Both the position numbers and the translations under genes were made by a program. A DNA stretch of 64,000 nt from positions 24,876 through 88,875 of the forward strand of contig QKWP01001989.1 in the NCBI GenBank assembly GCA_003550325.1, written 5' to 3'. The notes below the pieces were generated by a model that ran no database searches, was not told where the DNA came from, and was given only the letters and a program-made list of their open reading frames with translations. Below, piece by piece: positions 45,401-57,235 of the stretch. The stretch comes from Gigaspora rosea (taxonomy: Eukaryota > Glomeromycota > Glomeromycetes > Diversisporales > Gigasporaceae). The number at the start of each line of letters is the position of its first letter. Positions within the stretch are counted from its first letter, which is position 1.

Positions 45401-46785
45401 ACTATTACACCTCTATTTTGGTGTATTTACTATGACCCTCTTATCACCAAAATCTCCCATACTTATACTGGTTATCAGTCTTCCGTATCTTGGCCACACC
45501 AAATTTATCAACCAACTTTTGATTCTATGCAAGTATCAATACCAGTTCTTGCATATATGGATGATACTCTATGGATTGCAGAATCTCAATTGCATTTAGA
45601 GCAAATTCTGCATACAGCCTCTTCATTTTACCAAATGGCTAATATTAAAGTTAACCCACAAAAATCTATACTTGTATCCAATTCTATACATACACCTTCT
45701 ATTTCCTTCATGCACCAAAATATTCAATGCCAAACTCCCAAAACACCTTTTAAGTTTCTTGGGTGTTAGTTCTCTACCTCACTCAAATCTACAACACAAT
45801 CCAAATTAATTACTCAAGAAGCTACTGAACTTATCAACACACTTGATACCAAACAAGTTACAGATAAACAAGCATGCTATATAATCAACAATGTCATTAT
45901 ACCTATCCTCGAATATCATATACACAATACTGTTCTTACCTATTCAATATGCAATAAAATCCTCTCCCAATATCTTACTGTTGCTAAGCATAAATCAAAA
46001 CTAGCAAGAAACACACCCAATATGGAATCAAAAACATCTGGAATATACAATTGCAATACTATCTATCTGCTTTTTTGCTTCGGCTTAATGATCCATACCT
46101 TCTTGGCAATAGTACACATATTCAACTACAGCAGCTACAAAACAATTTATGGTCTACTACTAATATACTACAACATCATAACTCTCTTATTGATGGTCCT
46201 AACAAATATTCTACTACTTTCAAAATAATTTTATTACTTAAGCACCTTGAATTTTCTATTGCAGCACACTCTGAAATCCTACGCTCCTTCACTATCAACT
46301 TACCCTATACCCCACTCGAATCCTTACTATACAACTACCCCCAATATATAATTTTTAAATGTCAACTATGTTCTAAATACATTATTTTCTTAGAACAACT
46401 TACTTTCTATGATAATGCAACACTTTTAGCTTGGCCACACATCTCTCCTAGAATTCTTAATTTTATATCAGGAAAAAAACCAACCTGGTTTTTTACATTT
46501 GAAAATAAAATCCTATCTAATACTTTCACTCGCCAAATTAATTTCTCTCTCCATCTCTCTAATACTAATTCACTCTCATTTCAAACTGGTCACTTCAACC
46601 CCAAATCTAAACCATGGCTAATAACCTACTTAGATCAAGAGATTATAATTGGAAAAGCTCGTCGTTTTAATCACTCCACAAATACAATCTCTATAACACA
46701 CTGGAAAATACATGCTGATCTTAGCCTTATATCCTTATATCCTACACCAAATGCACACTGTACTCCCTGCTCGGAATGTACTCTA
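42497..46785 (+). pseudogene. LINE ORF2, first part: endonuclease and reverse transcriptase
   Basis: ATG at 42497 (MNAATTSEIMMSSTFSGPFS) with a Ser/Thr-rich N-terminus. APE endonuclease at 43244-43942: LIIATHNVQG, ICSITETKL (Glu), ILSDFNTSP, SCIDYIWAHD, THSDHLIL; the usual GDxN is SDFN here. The reverse transcriptase at 44740-45770 has NNKACGPSGISYEMLKH, the DMSKAYDT catalytic block (preceded by a TAG where Gln fits), and AYMDDT, the YXDD box (about 45551). A second frame continues to FHPCSECTL-like text (AHCTPCSECTL) at the CACTA insertion. Endonuclease and RT share one frame with stops only; one shift lies between 45770 and 46050. Confidence 0.85.
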
Positions 46786-46964
46786 CACTAGTCGAAATAT
46801 TGCCACTCGTTATAACGAATATTATAGGTTTTCAAGCTGAATGTACAACGATATTTTTGCCTTTATTATAAGTCGAATGATTGCTGTTTGGCGGCAATCG
46901 CTGCTACTCAGCAATCATTCGCCACTCTAAAAATCGGCATGAACTTGTAAATTGGAATCGAAAT

Positions 46965-47312
46965 AGAATTTTCATGACCATTCATAAATAAATCGTTAAA
47001 AGTAGCACAGTACATTCGTTTTAAATCATTAAAATAGCCATAACATTTGATTATTTAAACATCAAAATCGATAAAAAATTGAAATAGAATTTTCGTAACC
47101 ATTCATAAATAAATCGTTAAAAGTAGCATAGTACATTCATTTTAAAACATTAAAAATAGCTATAACAATCATTTATTTAAACATCAAAATCGATAAAAAT
47201 CGAAACAAAAAATTTCGTAACCATTTGTTAAAAGTAACACAATACATTTGTTTTAAATCGTTAAAATAGTTATAAAAAATAGTTTATTTAAACATAAAAT
47301 CGATAAAAATCG
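46965..47312. repeat. 120-bp tandem repeat, three units, in the CACTA left arm
   Basis: Units at about 46965-47085, 47086-47205 and 47206-47312 share GAAATAGAATTTTCGTAACC, ATAAATCGTTAAAAGTAGCA and ATCAAAATCGATAAAAA. Subterminal repeats of this kind are usual in CACTA elements and may bind the transposase (inference). Confidence 0.75.
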
Positions 47313-49901
47313 TTAGAAATTGGAGTTAAAAGATACTATTATATAAATCATTATAAAATATATTAAAAAACAAAAAACTAAAAAAACGATTTTCAAAAAA
47401 AATTATTCCTTAGGTACTTCTTCCACAGATGCCACAGACTCATCATCTGAATCTTCGCTTGTATATTCTGCAGTGTATTTAAGTGCGCCCCATACTTGCA
47501 CTTTTGCCGGTTCTGTGCTCTCGTTTTCTTGAGTATATAACTTGTTTATCATAGTTGCTACTATAAAATCAGCCTCTTTTCACTGGTCTTTTCACAGTGG
47601 CATCTTCCGGTTCTTTTCTTTTTTCCATTACTTTCCCTTTTTCCATTGCTTTCCCTTTTTCTGTTGCTTTCCCTTTTTCCGTTGCTTTCCCTTTTTCCAT
47701 TGCTTTGCCTTTATCAGTTTCTTGCTTTTATCAGTTTCTGTGCCTTTATCAGTTTCTGTGCCTTTATTCGTCGCTTTGCTTTTTTCCGCCACTTTGCTTT
47801 TTTCCGCCGCTCTGTTTTTTTCCGCCGCTTTGTTTTTTCTGCTTTATGCTTTTTCCACCACTTTGCTTTTTTTCACCACTTTGCTTTTTTCCGCCGCTTT
47901 GCTTTTTTCTGCTTCTATGCTTTTTAATGCTTCTTCGATTTTTCTTCTTTTTTGTTTTTTCATACGATCATGTGCAACTTCTTTTTCTTCGGAAATGTAG
48001 GCCCAATCAGATAAATCTTCAGGTCCAGCTACATCTAAAAAGAACGCATTATCGTCATAAAATTATTTCCTCGTTTGTTGCAATGATGAGTTCTTTTTTG
48101 CTTGTTCATCCAAAGTTTTTCTTAACAAATTTTGTAACTATAAAAATATCATTAGTATTATTAAAATAGTTAGCATGATTAATTGAAATTTATGATTTCT
48201 ACGATTGTTAAAATTTAGCAATAATTTGATCAAAAATCAATTTACCTCGTCAGAACACTATAAATAATCATACACATTAGCATTTCTTTTCTTGTTGTCT
48301 TCAGCATCGGTCTCACTTATTTCTGGCGAGTGTATTTCGGTCCTTGAAAGTAAATTTATCAACCCTTTTCACTCATATTTAATGATTCGCTTTGCTTGTT
48401 GTTCATATAACGATTGTGTACCTTTAATTCTTCGTGCTTTTTTCTGTAAGCAAAAAATATATAAATGCATTAAATAAAAAATAAATATAATATAAACAGT
48501 CATGTTTCGGATTTTAATATTTATACTTACCGAACTTAGCCTGCAGGCTAAGTTTAGTAAGTTATAAATATTAATATCCGAAAACTGGTTTTTTTTAAAG
48601 TAATAACATAAAATTTTCATACTTCATTTATCCTATTATTGGCATGAAGATGTCGATTGTCTTCATCTATTTTTCCTTGCTCAACTTTCAGATGCCGGCC
48701 CTTTTGGTGTCGGTGTAAAGCACCTAACCAATCCCAAATCTCTTTTCGGGTAGGAGTAAAAGTCGGCGCCAACAATCGTTCTAATTCTGGAATTAGTTTG
48801 TTAAGAATTTGTTTATTGTTCGGGCTCAAAAAAACTTCATCAATGTTAAGTTAATATTTGCGTGGGATCGTTTTTAATAAAATTTTTATCTCAGCCTATT
48901 AAAAATGAAGAAAAATAATTAAATCGAAAAAACGAAAAAAAAATTAAATTGTCAAAAAAATATTAAAAAATCATAAAAAAAATTTTCGCAAAAAATTATA
49001 ATCATATAATAAATATTAAAAATTTGCAAAAAAGAAAAATCGTAAGGTTAAAATCGTAAAAAAAATCAATCAAAAAATAAAAATAAATTATTAAAAGGAA
49101 ATAATTGTAAAATTGAATCGTAAAAATTTTAAAACTCGTAAAAAAATCAATAAAGCATAAATAAAAATCTTAAAAAAAATCGAAATAAAAAATTAAAAAG
49201 AAAATTGAAAATGGTAATAATAAAAAGATATAAATCGTAAAATAAATTAAAAATCATAAATAAATATAAAAAAATCAAATTGTTAAAAAGAAAAAAATCG
49301 TAAAAAAAAGTTAATCATAAAAGATAAGAAAAAACTGAAAAATCGCAAACAAAATTAAAAATTGTAAAAATTTGTATTAAACTTACCCGAGCTTCTTTCG
49401 GATCAAAAGATCTTTTTGCACTTAGTTGAGATAGCTGTATTTCAGAACTACTTTTATCATTATTACCATCAGATAATTCACCTTCACTTTCACTTTTTTC
49501 GCTTTCTGAAATCGTTGATCCTGCAGTTTTGGATTGCAGGTCTGATTTCTTGCCAAAACTTTCGTTAATAATGATTAGGGCCTCAATTTCTTCTTTGGCT
49601 TGTTTGTTTTCAGCCTCCAAATTGGCTACTTTGCGCTTTAACTTTACAATTTCTTCACGCAAACTTTCATTTTCTATAAAAATAGGTAATAAAAAGAAAA
49701 GATTAACAAAATAAAACATACAAAAATGAGAAAGATAATCAAAATTATCACAACTTTCAGCTGCCATTTCCCAACATATATATTGGGAAACAGCAGCTGA
49801 AATTTTTTATAATTGAATTGATTACAAAACCTGCTTCCGACTCTTCAAATGACTTTTGTCGTTGAATATTTTGTTGTTTTTCTTTGTATATGCTTTCGGG
49901 T

Positions 49902-50490
49902 TGTTATAAAACGACTTTTAGTATTAGTTCTTGACCGTATCTTCTAGTATATTTTATTATTATTATATAATTATATTATATTATTTTATATTACATTATA
50001 TTATTAACTATATATGGCATAGTTAGAAGTACGAGTAACATGGTTAACCATTTCTACCATTTCTACCATTTCTACCATTTCTACCATTTCTACCATTTCT
50101 ACCATTTCTACGATTTCTACCATTTCTACTATTTCTACCATTTCTACCATTTCTACCATTTCTGCCATTTCGTACCATTGTAACTTATAGCTGTAAAAAG
50201 ATATATAAACCCTGCTTTTCTCCCCTTCTGCACATTAGACTCAGATCCCCCTCCTCCTCCCTCTAACGCCTAAAATAGTTATATCTCTTGCATATTATTA
50301 TCTAAATAAATAAAATATATCCTTGATTAATAAATATACTCTTGTCATTTAATGAATATATACTGAACCGCTCTAGTGAAGTAATATTCCACTTCCACAC
50401 CGCTTCATATCTTCTCTGACCCTTACAAGATCCCTGTCGCTGTGTGCTGTGTTGCAAGTACTATATTGAAGGCTATAGTCGCTTGTAACA
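49902..50490 (+). mobile_element. Solo LTR (589 bp)
   Basis: TGTTATAAAACGAC to GTCGCTTGTAACA, flanked by GGGT on both sides (49898-49901, 50491-50494). It contains a TATA-like AGATATATAAACCC (about 50200). TGTTA...TAACA ends with a 4-bp duplication match the style of the LTR element at 9407-16640, but the sequence is different. Left by recombination between two LTRs of an element inserted in the CACTA minus-strand gene. Confidence 0.8.
50047..50177. repeat. ACCATTTCT nonamer microsatellite
   Basis: About fourteen tandem copies of ACCATTTCT with a few variants, lying inside the solo LTR upstream of its TATA-like site. Confidence 0.85.
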
Positions 50491-52149
50491 GGGTAATCGA
50501 AGTGATGGATATCTTTGCTTTAAGTTGGATAAAGCAGAAGTTAATTCAGGTGATGAGATAATAACAGGTGAAGTTGGATGACTGAAAGTTGATTTTGTAG
50601 GAGAAAGTCGAATGAGCAGTAGGTGTTGAAGGTCTAACAAGTGGTGAAGATTGAATGGGAGAATGTAGTAAAGATCGAATGGGCGAATGTGGTGCAGATC
50701 GAATGGAAGAACGTGATGCAGATCGAACGGGTGAATTTTGAGTTGTAGAAGTGCCAGTTTGACGAAGTCCAGTTGAATATAAAGTTTCAGATGAAGGTAA
50801 AGGATTTTCAGTTAAAGGTTCAATTACAATGATAGGTTCTTGTTGTTGACTTTCAGATGTATCGCATTTTAAAGGTTTTTGTTGTTTTTTTGGTCGGTTT
50901 GACATTGTAAAAAAAAAAATATATTGAGAAAATATTTGAAAAGTGTAGAGAAAAAAAAATATATCAAAAGAAATATTTGAGAAGAAAAAAGGTAGGTTAT
51001 AAGTATTCAAAAGAAAAGAAAGAGTTTGGTTTAGTAATGAAAAAAAAGAGTTTGGTTTAGTGACAAAAAAAAAAATTGAAGTTGCAGAAAAAATATTCGT
51101 AGAGAAAAGTCTTAACTTTTATAGATTTCATTTAATCTACAACTGTATTGTTTGCAATTTTGTTTAAAACTTAGATATAATTGAAACTTATGGCAGAGAT
51201 ATTATACATTCATCATATATGTGATCAATTCGTGATCACAGGATAGACATTCGAAATCCTAAAGTTGCATCAAGAAAAACCTGATTCTGCAGTAATCGAT
51301 CGGGTCTATGATTAATTAAGTTCATCTTATGCAATCGATCGAATCTTATACAATCAAGACAATCAAAAGTTAGACAAATCATATAAAAAAATTAAACAAT
51401 TAACAAAATTTAATTTAATCCTGCATAATACTGTAATAGTTCTAATGTTGTCAAATTTTTTATTACACAATGCTAAATTTTTAATATGCTGAAAACCATG
51501 GATTTTTTTTATTTGCTAAAACAAGTGATTTAATTATGTATTGTTCGCAAATAAGAACTAAATTATTTTAATATATTGTTAATATGTTAAGTCATTAGGA
51601 CTAATTATTACGCTTTGCAAAATGATATACTTTTGTTCAAATTTTAATAGCATACTTGATTGTTATCTGATTGCATGATTGTAAAAAATTGTAAAGTGTA
51701 TTTTTTTGCTATAAATATGTTATTTTCATTGACTATATTTTGTTTACTAAAAAATATTGCAAAGCAATCGGTCAACAATTAGGTGATTGTTCAAGCGATT
51801 GTCAGTGATCTATCAATTTGAAACAAATTGCAATAATCAAATCATGTATTATTCGTATTTTTTGAAGATTGATTTTTGATATAGTTGCTCTTTGTTTTGT
51901 TTTTTTATAATACTGAACAAAAATAATCAATATTGAATCGTATAAAAATTATCAATTTTCGTTTAGAAAAATTGTAAAAAAATCATCAATTTTTGTTTAG
52001 AAAAATTGTATAAAATCATCAATTTTCATTTAGTAAAATTGTATAAAAATCATCAATTTTTGTTTAGAAAAAATTGTATAAAAATCATCAATTTTCGTTT
52101 AGAAAAAAGCCATTGTCTTTTGCAAATTCCATCTTTATTAATTATTAAA

Positions 52150-55100
52150 ATGTTATCAAGAAAACGATCGCTTTTGTCTTTATTAAATGAAGAAGGTGTA
52201 TCAAAACTACCACGAAAAAATACAAAACAAAGAAGAAAGGTTATATGTAATTGTGATAAGTGCAATGGATCACTTGTCGATTATAGAACGAAAGTTGCTA
52301 ATGAAAGTAGGATACAACAACCACCAAAAAGACAAAGTTTGGCATTATCATCACAAGAACAAGAAGAAATGGGTGGTTCAAGTTCTTCACAAGATTTAAT
52401 GGAAGAAATTGAAGAAATTGAAGAAGTAACTGACACTCCAGTGTTTGATGTGAACAAATATATTTTTAAGCCCAGAGTCAGAAATCCAGCGTTAAATAGG
52501 GTTATGTCTTTTAATGTTGATTACGAACATTTGGCAAGTGAAGAGTTTGGTTCAAATTCGGCAGTTGAAGATGAGTTTAATAAAACACTCGATGTGTATA
52601 CCGAAGATGACAACTTTTCTGAAACTAGCACTGAATTTGATGAAAGTTCTGACAATAGGTATAATGTTTTCAAAGACTATTCGGCCCCTGATTTTGAAAT
52701 GCCACGAGAACCGAAAATGTACATAACGATAATCAATTTATATGGATACTTTTATGGATCATGAACTTCAAAATACAGTATAATATATCGGAAGGTGCAA
52801 CTGAAGCGCTTCTAAAATTTATAAAGTTAGTACTAATTGTAGTTGGTGGTATTGAATTTAACAAGTTTCCTATATCCAAGTATAAAGTAAACAAAGCACT
52901 TGGATTGTCTGACGAATTTATTAGTTTTGTGTCATGTCCTAAATGTCATAAACTATACAAGGAGGAAGAAGTGATAAAGTTTAAGCATAATAACCGGGTG
53001 TCGATTATGAGTTGTACCCATATAGAATTTCCTAATTCGAAAATTAGAAAAAACAAGATTTGTGGCACCAATTTATTAACGCAATCTAAGTTGTTAGATA
53101 GAAAGATCGTAAATCGACCAGAGTTAATTTTTCCTTATAGCCCAATTAGACACCAATTGGATAACATGTACCAGCATCCAGGTTTTGAGAATAGTCTTCA
53201 GCATTGGGTAAATCGTTTAAGCTTCGATGATATTTTATGCGATATTTATGATGGTGAAATTTGGAAAAACTTTAAAGATGAACCATTCGGTGAAGATTCG
53301 GCGCTATTTTTCTGTAATAAAAAGGCGGATTCACATTTGAGATTGATAGTAAACCTTGATTGGTTTCAACCATTCGATGGTGTATCGCATAGTACTGGTG
53401 TATTATATGTATCCATTGCGAATCTGCCATGTGACTTTCGATTTAAGCGTGAAAATATGTTAGTTTTAGGCATATTACCTGGGCCGGATGAAGTGAGTTT
53501 GCATAAAATAAACTATTATCTTTCCCCAGTTGTTGACGAATTAGAGTCCCTTTGGCGTGGTGTGGCACTAAATTCAACAGCTGAGTTTTCAGAAGGAAGA
53601 ATGATTCGTGCTGCTTTGATACTAATTTCATGTGATATTCCAGCTGCTCGAAAGTTATGTGGGCATATATCGCATTAGTATCATATCATCTTTGCGAGAA
53701 AAGTACTAATTACATTAACAAACATTTTAATTTTAGTGGTATACAAAATATGGATGAATGGTTCATTCAAAAAGATTTAGCAGTACATCAGGAAAAGGCT
53801 CTTGAATGGAAACATTGTAGTTCTAATGCTGAAAGAAAGTGTTTTGTTAAGGACAATAAAGTTGATAGTCAGAATTACTTCATCTAAATTATTTTAATTC
53901 TATTCGTCATGTTATCGTTGATCCTATGCATTGCCTTTTTTTGGGCATTGCTAAGTGGATTGTTAAGCGAATATGGATCGATGAAGGCATATTGACCCAA
54001 AATATGCTTACACAAATTCAATCCAAGGTGAATAGGATCCAAGTTCTATCAGATATCGGCCAGATTCGAGGGAATGTGAGCAGTAGAGATGGATTTTCAA
54101 ATTTTACAGCTGATCAGTGGCGAAATTTTTTTACAATTTATGCTACTGTTGTTCTCTGGGAACACCTTTCGAATGATGATCAGCAAATTTTAACACAATT
54201 TGTAAAAATTTGCCAGATCTTAGTATTCAGAATAATGGAGTGCGACCTAATAAATGAAGCTTACGAAAGGTTGATCAATTTGATAAAACTTATAGAAAGA
54301 AAATATGGGCCCGAAAAAATTACTTCTAATCTACATCTTTCGCTACATTTATGTGAATGTGCACAGGATTATGGTCCACTATATTCCTTTTAGTGTTTTT
54401 CATTTGAAAGGATTAATGGAATATTAGGGTCTTTGCCGAATAGCAATCGAAAAATAGAACCTGAATTAATGCAAAGACTAATGAATGATAGTCGCATTGT
54501 TAGCTTAACATCTGCATCTGAAGTGAAAGGACTGAAATTGTTGCCAAATAGATCAGAAGTAGGGTCACTTCCGTATGCAAATCAGTTTTCTTCTGATGAA
54601 ATGTATAGATTTTTATTTAATACGTATAATATTCAAGAATCGGTTATTACTGGTTCAGAACGATTTCCTGGTAAGTTATTACCACCTCAACGGCAAAAGT
54701 TAATAATTCATGCTAATTTATTGGACTTGCTAGTAGAATATTATACTGCGACTTATGAAAATTTGAGTTTTAGAAAACCTTTTGCTGACAATCTGGATGA
54801 CTCAATTATTGTTCTTAACTGGGCAGACCAATATAGAAGATGCAGAATAGGATCGGAAATATTTGTTCTGACATGTCTTCTCGGCATGTAAAAAGTTCGT
54901 TTGTTTTGGCCCGGTTTGTGAATCAAAATGGAAATATTGATTTGTATTCCGGACAAGTCCAATATTTCATTAGTCATTCAGTAAATCTGCCGAATGGGTT
55001 TATTGAACACAAATTGGCATATATCAAATGGTATAAGCCTGTAAGTTCAGCGGCAACTCAATTCTTTTAGCAACAATGATGATGCTGAAACATGTAATGT

Positions 55101-55252
55101 CGAACTTTGGGACACTCAATTTTATCTGATTCATCGTGAATGCATTATTCTGGTACATAACATTTTTAGTCGATTTATACCAAATATCAGATAGACAAAA
55201 TTCTCGAGAATATTTAGCTGTAATTTCTTTAAATCATAAATTTAATATTTAA
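52150..55252 (+). pseudogene. CACTA transposase (Transposase_21/Tnp2-like)
   Basis: ATG at 52150 (MLSRKRSLLSLLNEEGVSKL) follows AT-rich leader repeats. An N-terminal CNCDKCNGSLVD and an acidic linker come first. After a one-base shift near 52760 follow a zinc-finger-like CPKCHKLY, C-H..FPNSK..CGTNLL, then IVNLDWFQPFDGVSHSTGVL, IANLPCDFRF, LVLGILPGPDEVSLHKINYY, SPVVDELESLWRGVAL and ISCDIPAARKLCGH, the conserved block of this transposase family. After further shifts near 53665 and 53880 come VDPMHCLFLGIAKWIVKRIW and, after a TAG where Trp fits, CFSFERINGILGSLPNSNRK (54390). The last part (SDMSSRHVKSSFVLARFVNQ, HKLAYIKWYKP, AETCNVELWDTQFY) ends at TAA 55250-55252. Four shifts and at least one stop: a dead transposase, otherwise full length. 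Confidence 0.85.
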
Positions 55253-55420
55253 TATATTTAATCTAAATTTAGTAATTAATAATGCGATTTTTAAACTATT
55301 TTTACTGATTTTTTAATTTACATTACCTTATATTGTTTACAATCGATTGCAATCATACAAGTTCATATCGATAAAATCATATCAATATCCATCTTATTTA
55401 AAATTTCTTTGATATATTGT

Positions 55421-56354
55421 AGCCCGGATGGCAATCCTGCCCAGTTGGCAATTGGGCTAGCCCAGATTGCAATTTCAATCTGGGCTGCCATTTTTGACCC
55501 AGATGCAAATTGCAGATCTTATATTAAAATCCTATATATATTCACAAATAAATTGACCAATCAAATTTATGCACTTATGTTATACAAAGGCCTGGTGCAT
55601 TGGTTTTGCAAAAATAATTTTTGGTTACACGCTGTTAATGTTGTGTAATGTTGCACAGGTCCAATCTTGGTAACCTAACACTAGGTCGGCTGGCATTATG
55701 CTTAATGCTAGTGGGCACTATCATGATAATGCCCTGGCGGCAGTGTTGTCATGGGACACGGACTCGGATGGCGGACAGTCCAGGACGGGACGTCCAGAAC
55801 ATGTCCGCCCAGAATTTTTTTTGTCCCAGACATTTTGCGACTCAACACATGATCATCTACCAATAAAATTCGTATAATTCCGCAATTTGATTGGTTTTAC
55901 CTGGTGGACATGTATCATGTTGGAACATTATTGCGGACATGTCCCGGACATCCCGTCCCGGACTGTCCGCGCCTCTGAAAAATCGGCGGGACAATGTCCG
56001 TGTACAACACTGCCCGGTGAGGTTAACCCTAAATGATTTAGAGTTAGAGTGGGCCGGAATTATGTCTAACCCGCCGGGGCATTATCATGATAGTGCCCAC
56101 CAGCATTAAGCTTAATGCCGGCTGACCCAGTGTTAGGTACCAAAATTGGACTGGTGTAACATTACACAACATAAACAGTGTGTAACCAAAAATTATTTTT
56201 GCAAAACCAGTGCACCGGGCCTTTGTGTAACATAAGTGCATAAATTTGATTGGTCAATTTATTTGTGAATATTTATAGGATTTTAATATGATCTGCAATT
56301 TGCATCTGGGTCAAAAATGGCAATTGCCAACTGGGCAGGATTGCCATCTGGGCT
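55421..56354. mobile_element. Foldback element with ~320-bp arms, itself interrupted
   Basis: The left arm from AGCCCGGATGGCAATCCTGC (55421) to GATAATGCCCTGGCGG (55740) is the inverse of 56070-56354, which ends GCAGGATTGCCATCTGGGCT. Inner landmarks match in reverse order: CTGGTGCATTGGTTTTGCAAAA, TTACAC, GGCATTATGCTTAATGC, GGGCACTATCATGATAATGC. Between the arms sits the MITE at 55741-56012. Long TIRs and no coding suggest a foldback or Mutator-like non-autonomous element; no matching flank was found. Confidence 0.78.
55741..56012. mobile_element. 272-bp GC-rich relative of the 280-bp MITE
   Basis: Starts CAGTGTTGTCATGGGACA, identical over its first 18 bases to copy A at 8218, and ends TGTCCGTGTACAACACTG. 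The interior is full of GGACA/TGTCC and CGGAC words. Flanking octamers CCTGGCGG and CCCGGTGA agree at 5 of 8, all differences being transitions, so a decayed target duplication is possible. It sits in the centre of the foldback element. Confidence 0.72.
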
Positions 56355-56516
56355 ATGCGAATTATATGTTTTATTTGACGAAACTTATACGAATTGTTAA
56401 AATAGCTGAAATTATACGATTTATATAATTTATAAAAATGATAAGATTCGGCTGCCGATTTTTTCTATTTTTGCAGATTTTTGCCGATTTTTATTTATAA
56501 AAATCGGTAAACAAAT

Positions 56517-57235
56517 GGATATTATACCAAATTTGCTTTTTAAACATTTGGTTATAGCTGAATGTTAATCGATTTCTTTCTTTTAATGCCGATTTGTATA
56601 CGAACCTTGTAGTGCCGAATTTTGATATTTCGACTAGTGCTAAACTCAAACAGAATTCAAAACACTTGCACTCTGGATATATCAGCTACATTATCTACTA
56701 AATTTCTTGGTAGAAAAATCTACACCTAATCTATAAACAAACTCCAACTCAATGCTAACTACTTAGATCTACTATACTCTATTGCCTCACGTCATTTTAT
56801 TAATATTCCACCTCTCCCCCAAATTACAATATATAGCAACTCTATTTTAGATATCTTTCTAAAATTCTCAGCCACNGGATATTATACCAAATTTGCTTTT
56901 TAAACATTTGGTTATAGCTGAATGTTAATCGATTTCTTTCTTTTAATGCCGATTTGTATACGAACCTTGTAGTGCCGAATTTTGATATTTCGACTAGTGC
57001 TAAACTCAAACAGAATTCAAAACACTTGCACTCTGGATATATCAGCTACATTATCTACTAAATTTCTTGGTAGAAAAATCTACACCTAATCTATAAACAA
57101 ACTCCAACTCAATGCTAACTACTTAGATCTACTATACTTTATTGCCTCTCGTCATTTTATTAATATTCCACCTCTCACCCAAATTACAATATATAGCAAC
57201 TCTATTTTAGATATCTTTCTAAAATCCTCAGCCAC
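56517..57235 (+). repeat. 359-bp duplication around a single N (assembly join)
   Basis: 56517-56875 and 56877-57235 are the same 359 bp with about four base differences, separated by one N at 56876. The copy includes the CACTA right terminus and the start of the LINE continuation, so both appear twice (56639 and 56999). This is best read as two overlapping contig ends or haplotypes placed side by side. Confidence 0.92.

Larger units (their letters stand above)
47403..50905 (-). pseudogene. Second CACTA gene: Ser/Pro-rich, coiled-coil, Lys/Glu hexapeptide repeats
   Basis: Divergent from the transposase. ATG at 50905 starts MSNRPKKQQKPLKCDTSESQ, followed by SP/SIRS-type repeats (SPVRSASRSSIRSAPHSPIR). 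A solo LTR (49902-50490) interrupts the reading just before PESIYKEKQQNIQRQKSFEE. Then come a coiled coil (ESLREEIVKLKRKVANLEAE, about 49660), an acidic Ser region, an intron with GTAAGT at 49386 and its acceptor at 48896, the exon with ERLLAPTFTPTRKEIWDWLG (about 48770) and introns about 48622-48444 and near 48245. The C-terminal part has hexapeptide arrays (AEKSKA, GTETDK, ATEKGK; 18-bp units, 47620-47925) and ends EDSDDESVASVEEVPKE at 47403. Several stops and a frameshift. A TnpA-like DNA-binding partner is an inference from position only. Confidence 0.55.
46786..56639 (+). mobile_element. 9.85-kb CACTA (EnSpm-type) DNA transposon
   Basis: Both ends carry the 15-bp inverted repeat CACTAGTCGAAATAT (46786-46800; complement at 56625-56639) and are flanked by CTA (46783-46785 and 56640-56642). 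A CACTA end with a 3-bp duplication defines the CACTA superfamily. It contains a transposase gene (52150-55252, plus), a divergent second gene (50905-47403, minus), a solo LTR, a foldback element with a nested MITE, and 120-bp tandem repeats near the left end. Coding parts are broken, so it is now inactive. It inserted into LINE ORF2. Confidence 0.92.

Noticed and set aside
47542-48169. Phe/Ser/Leu-rich open frames on the plus strand
   Set aside because: They are the antisense of the AEKSKx/ATEKGK repeat-coding minus strand.
371-54393. Alternative genetic code reassigning stop codons
   Set aside because: TAA, TAG and TGA all occur and replace different residues, and the kinase and Sel1 frames use ordinary stops; decay explains it better.
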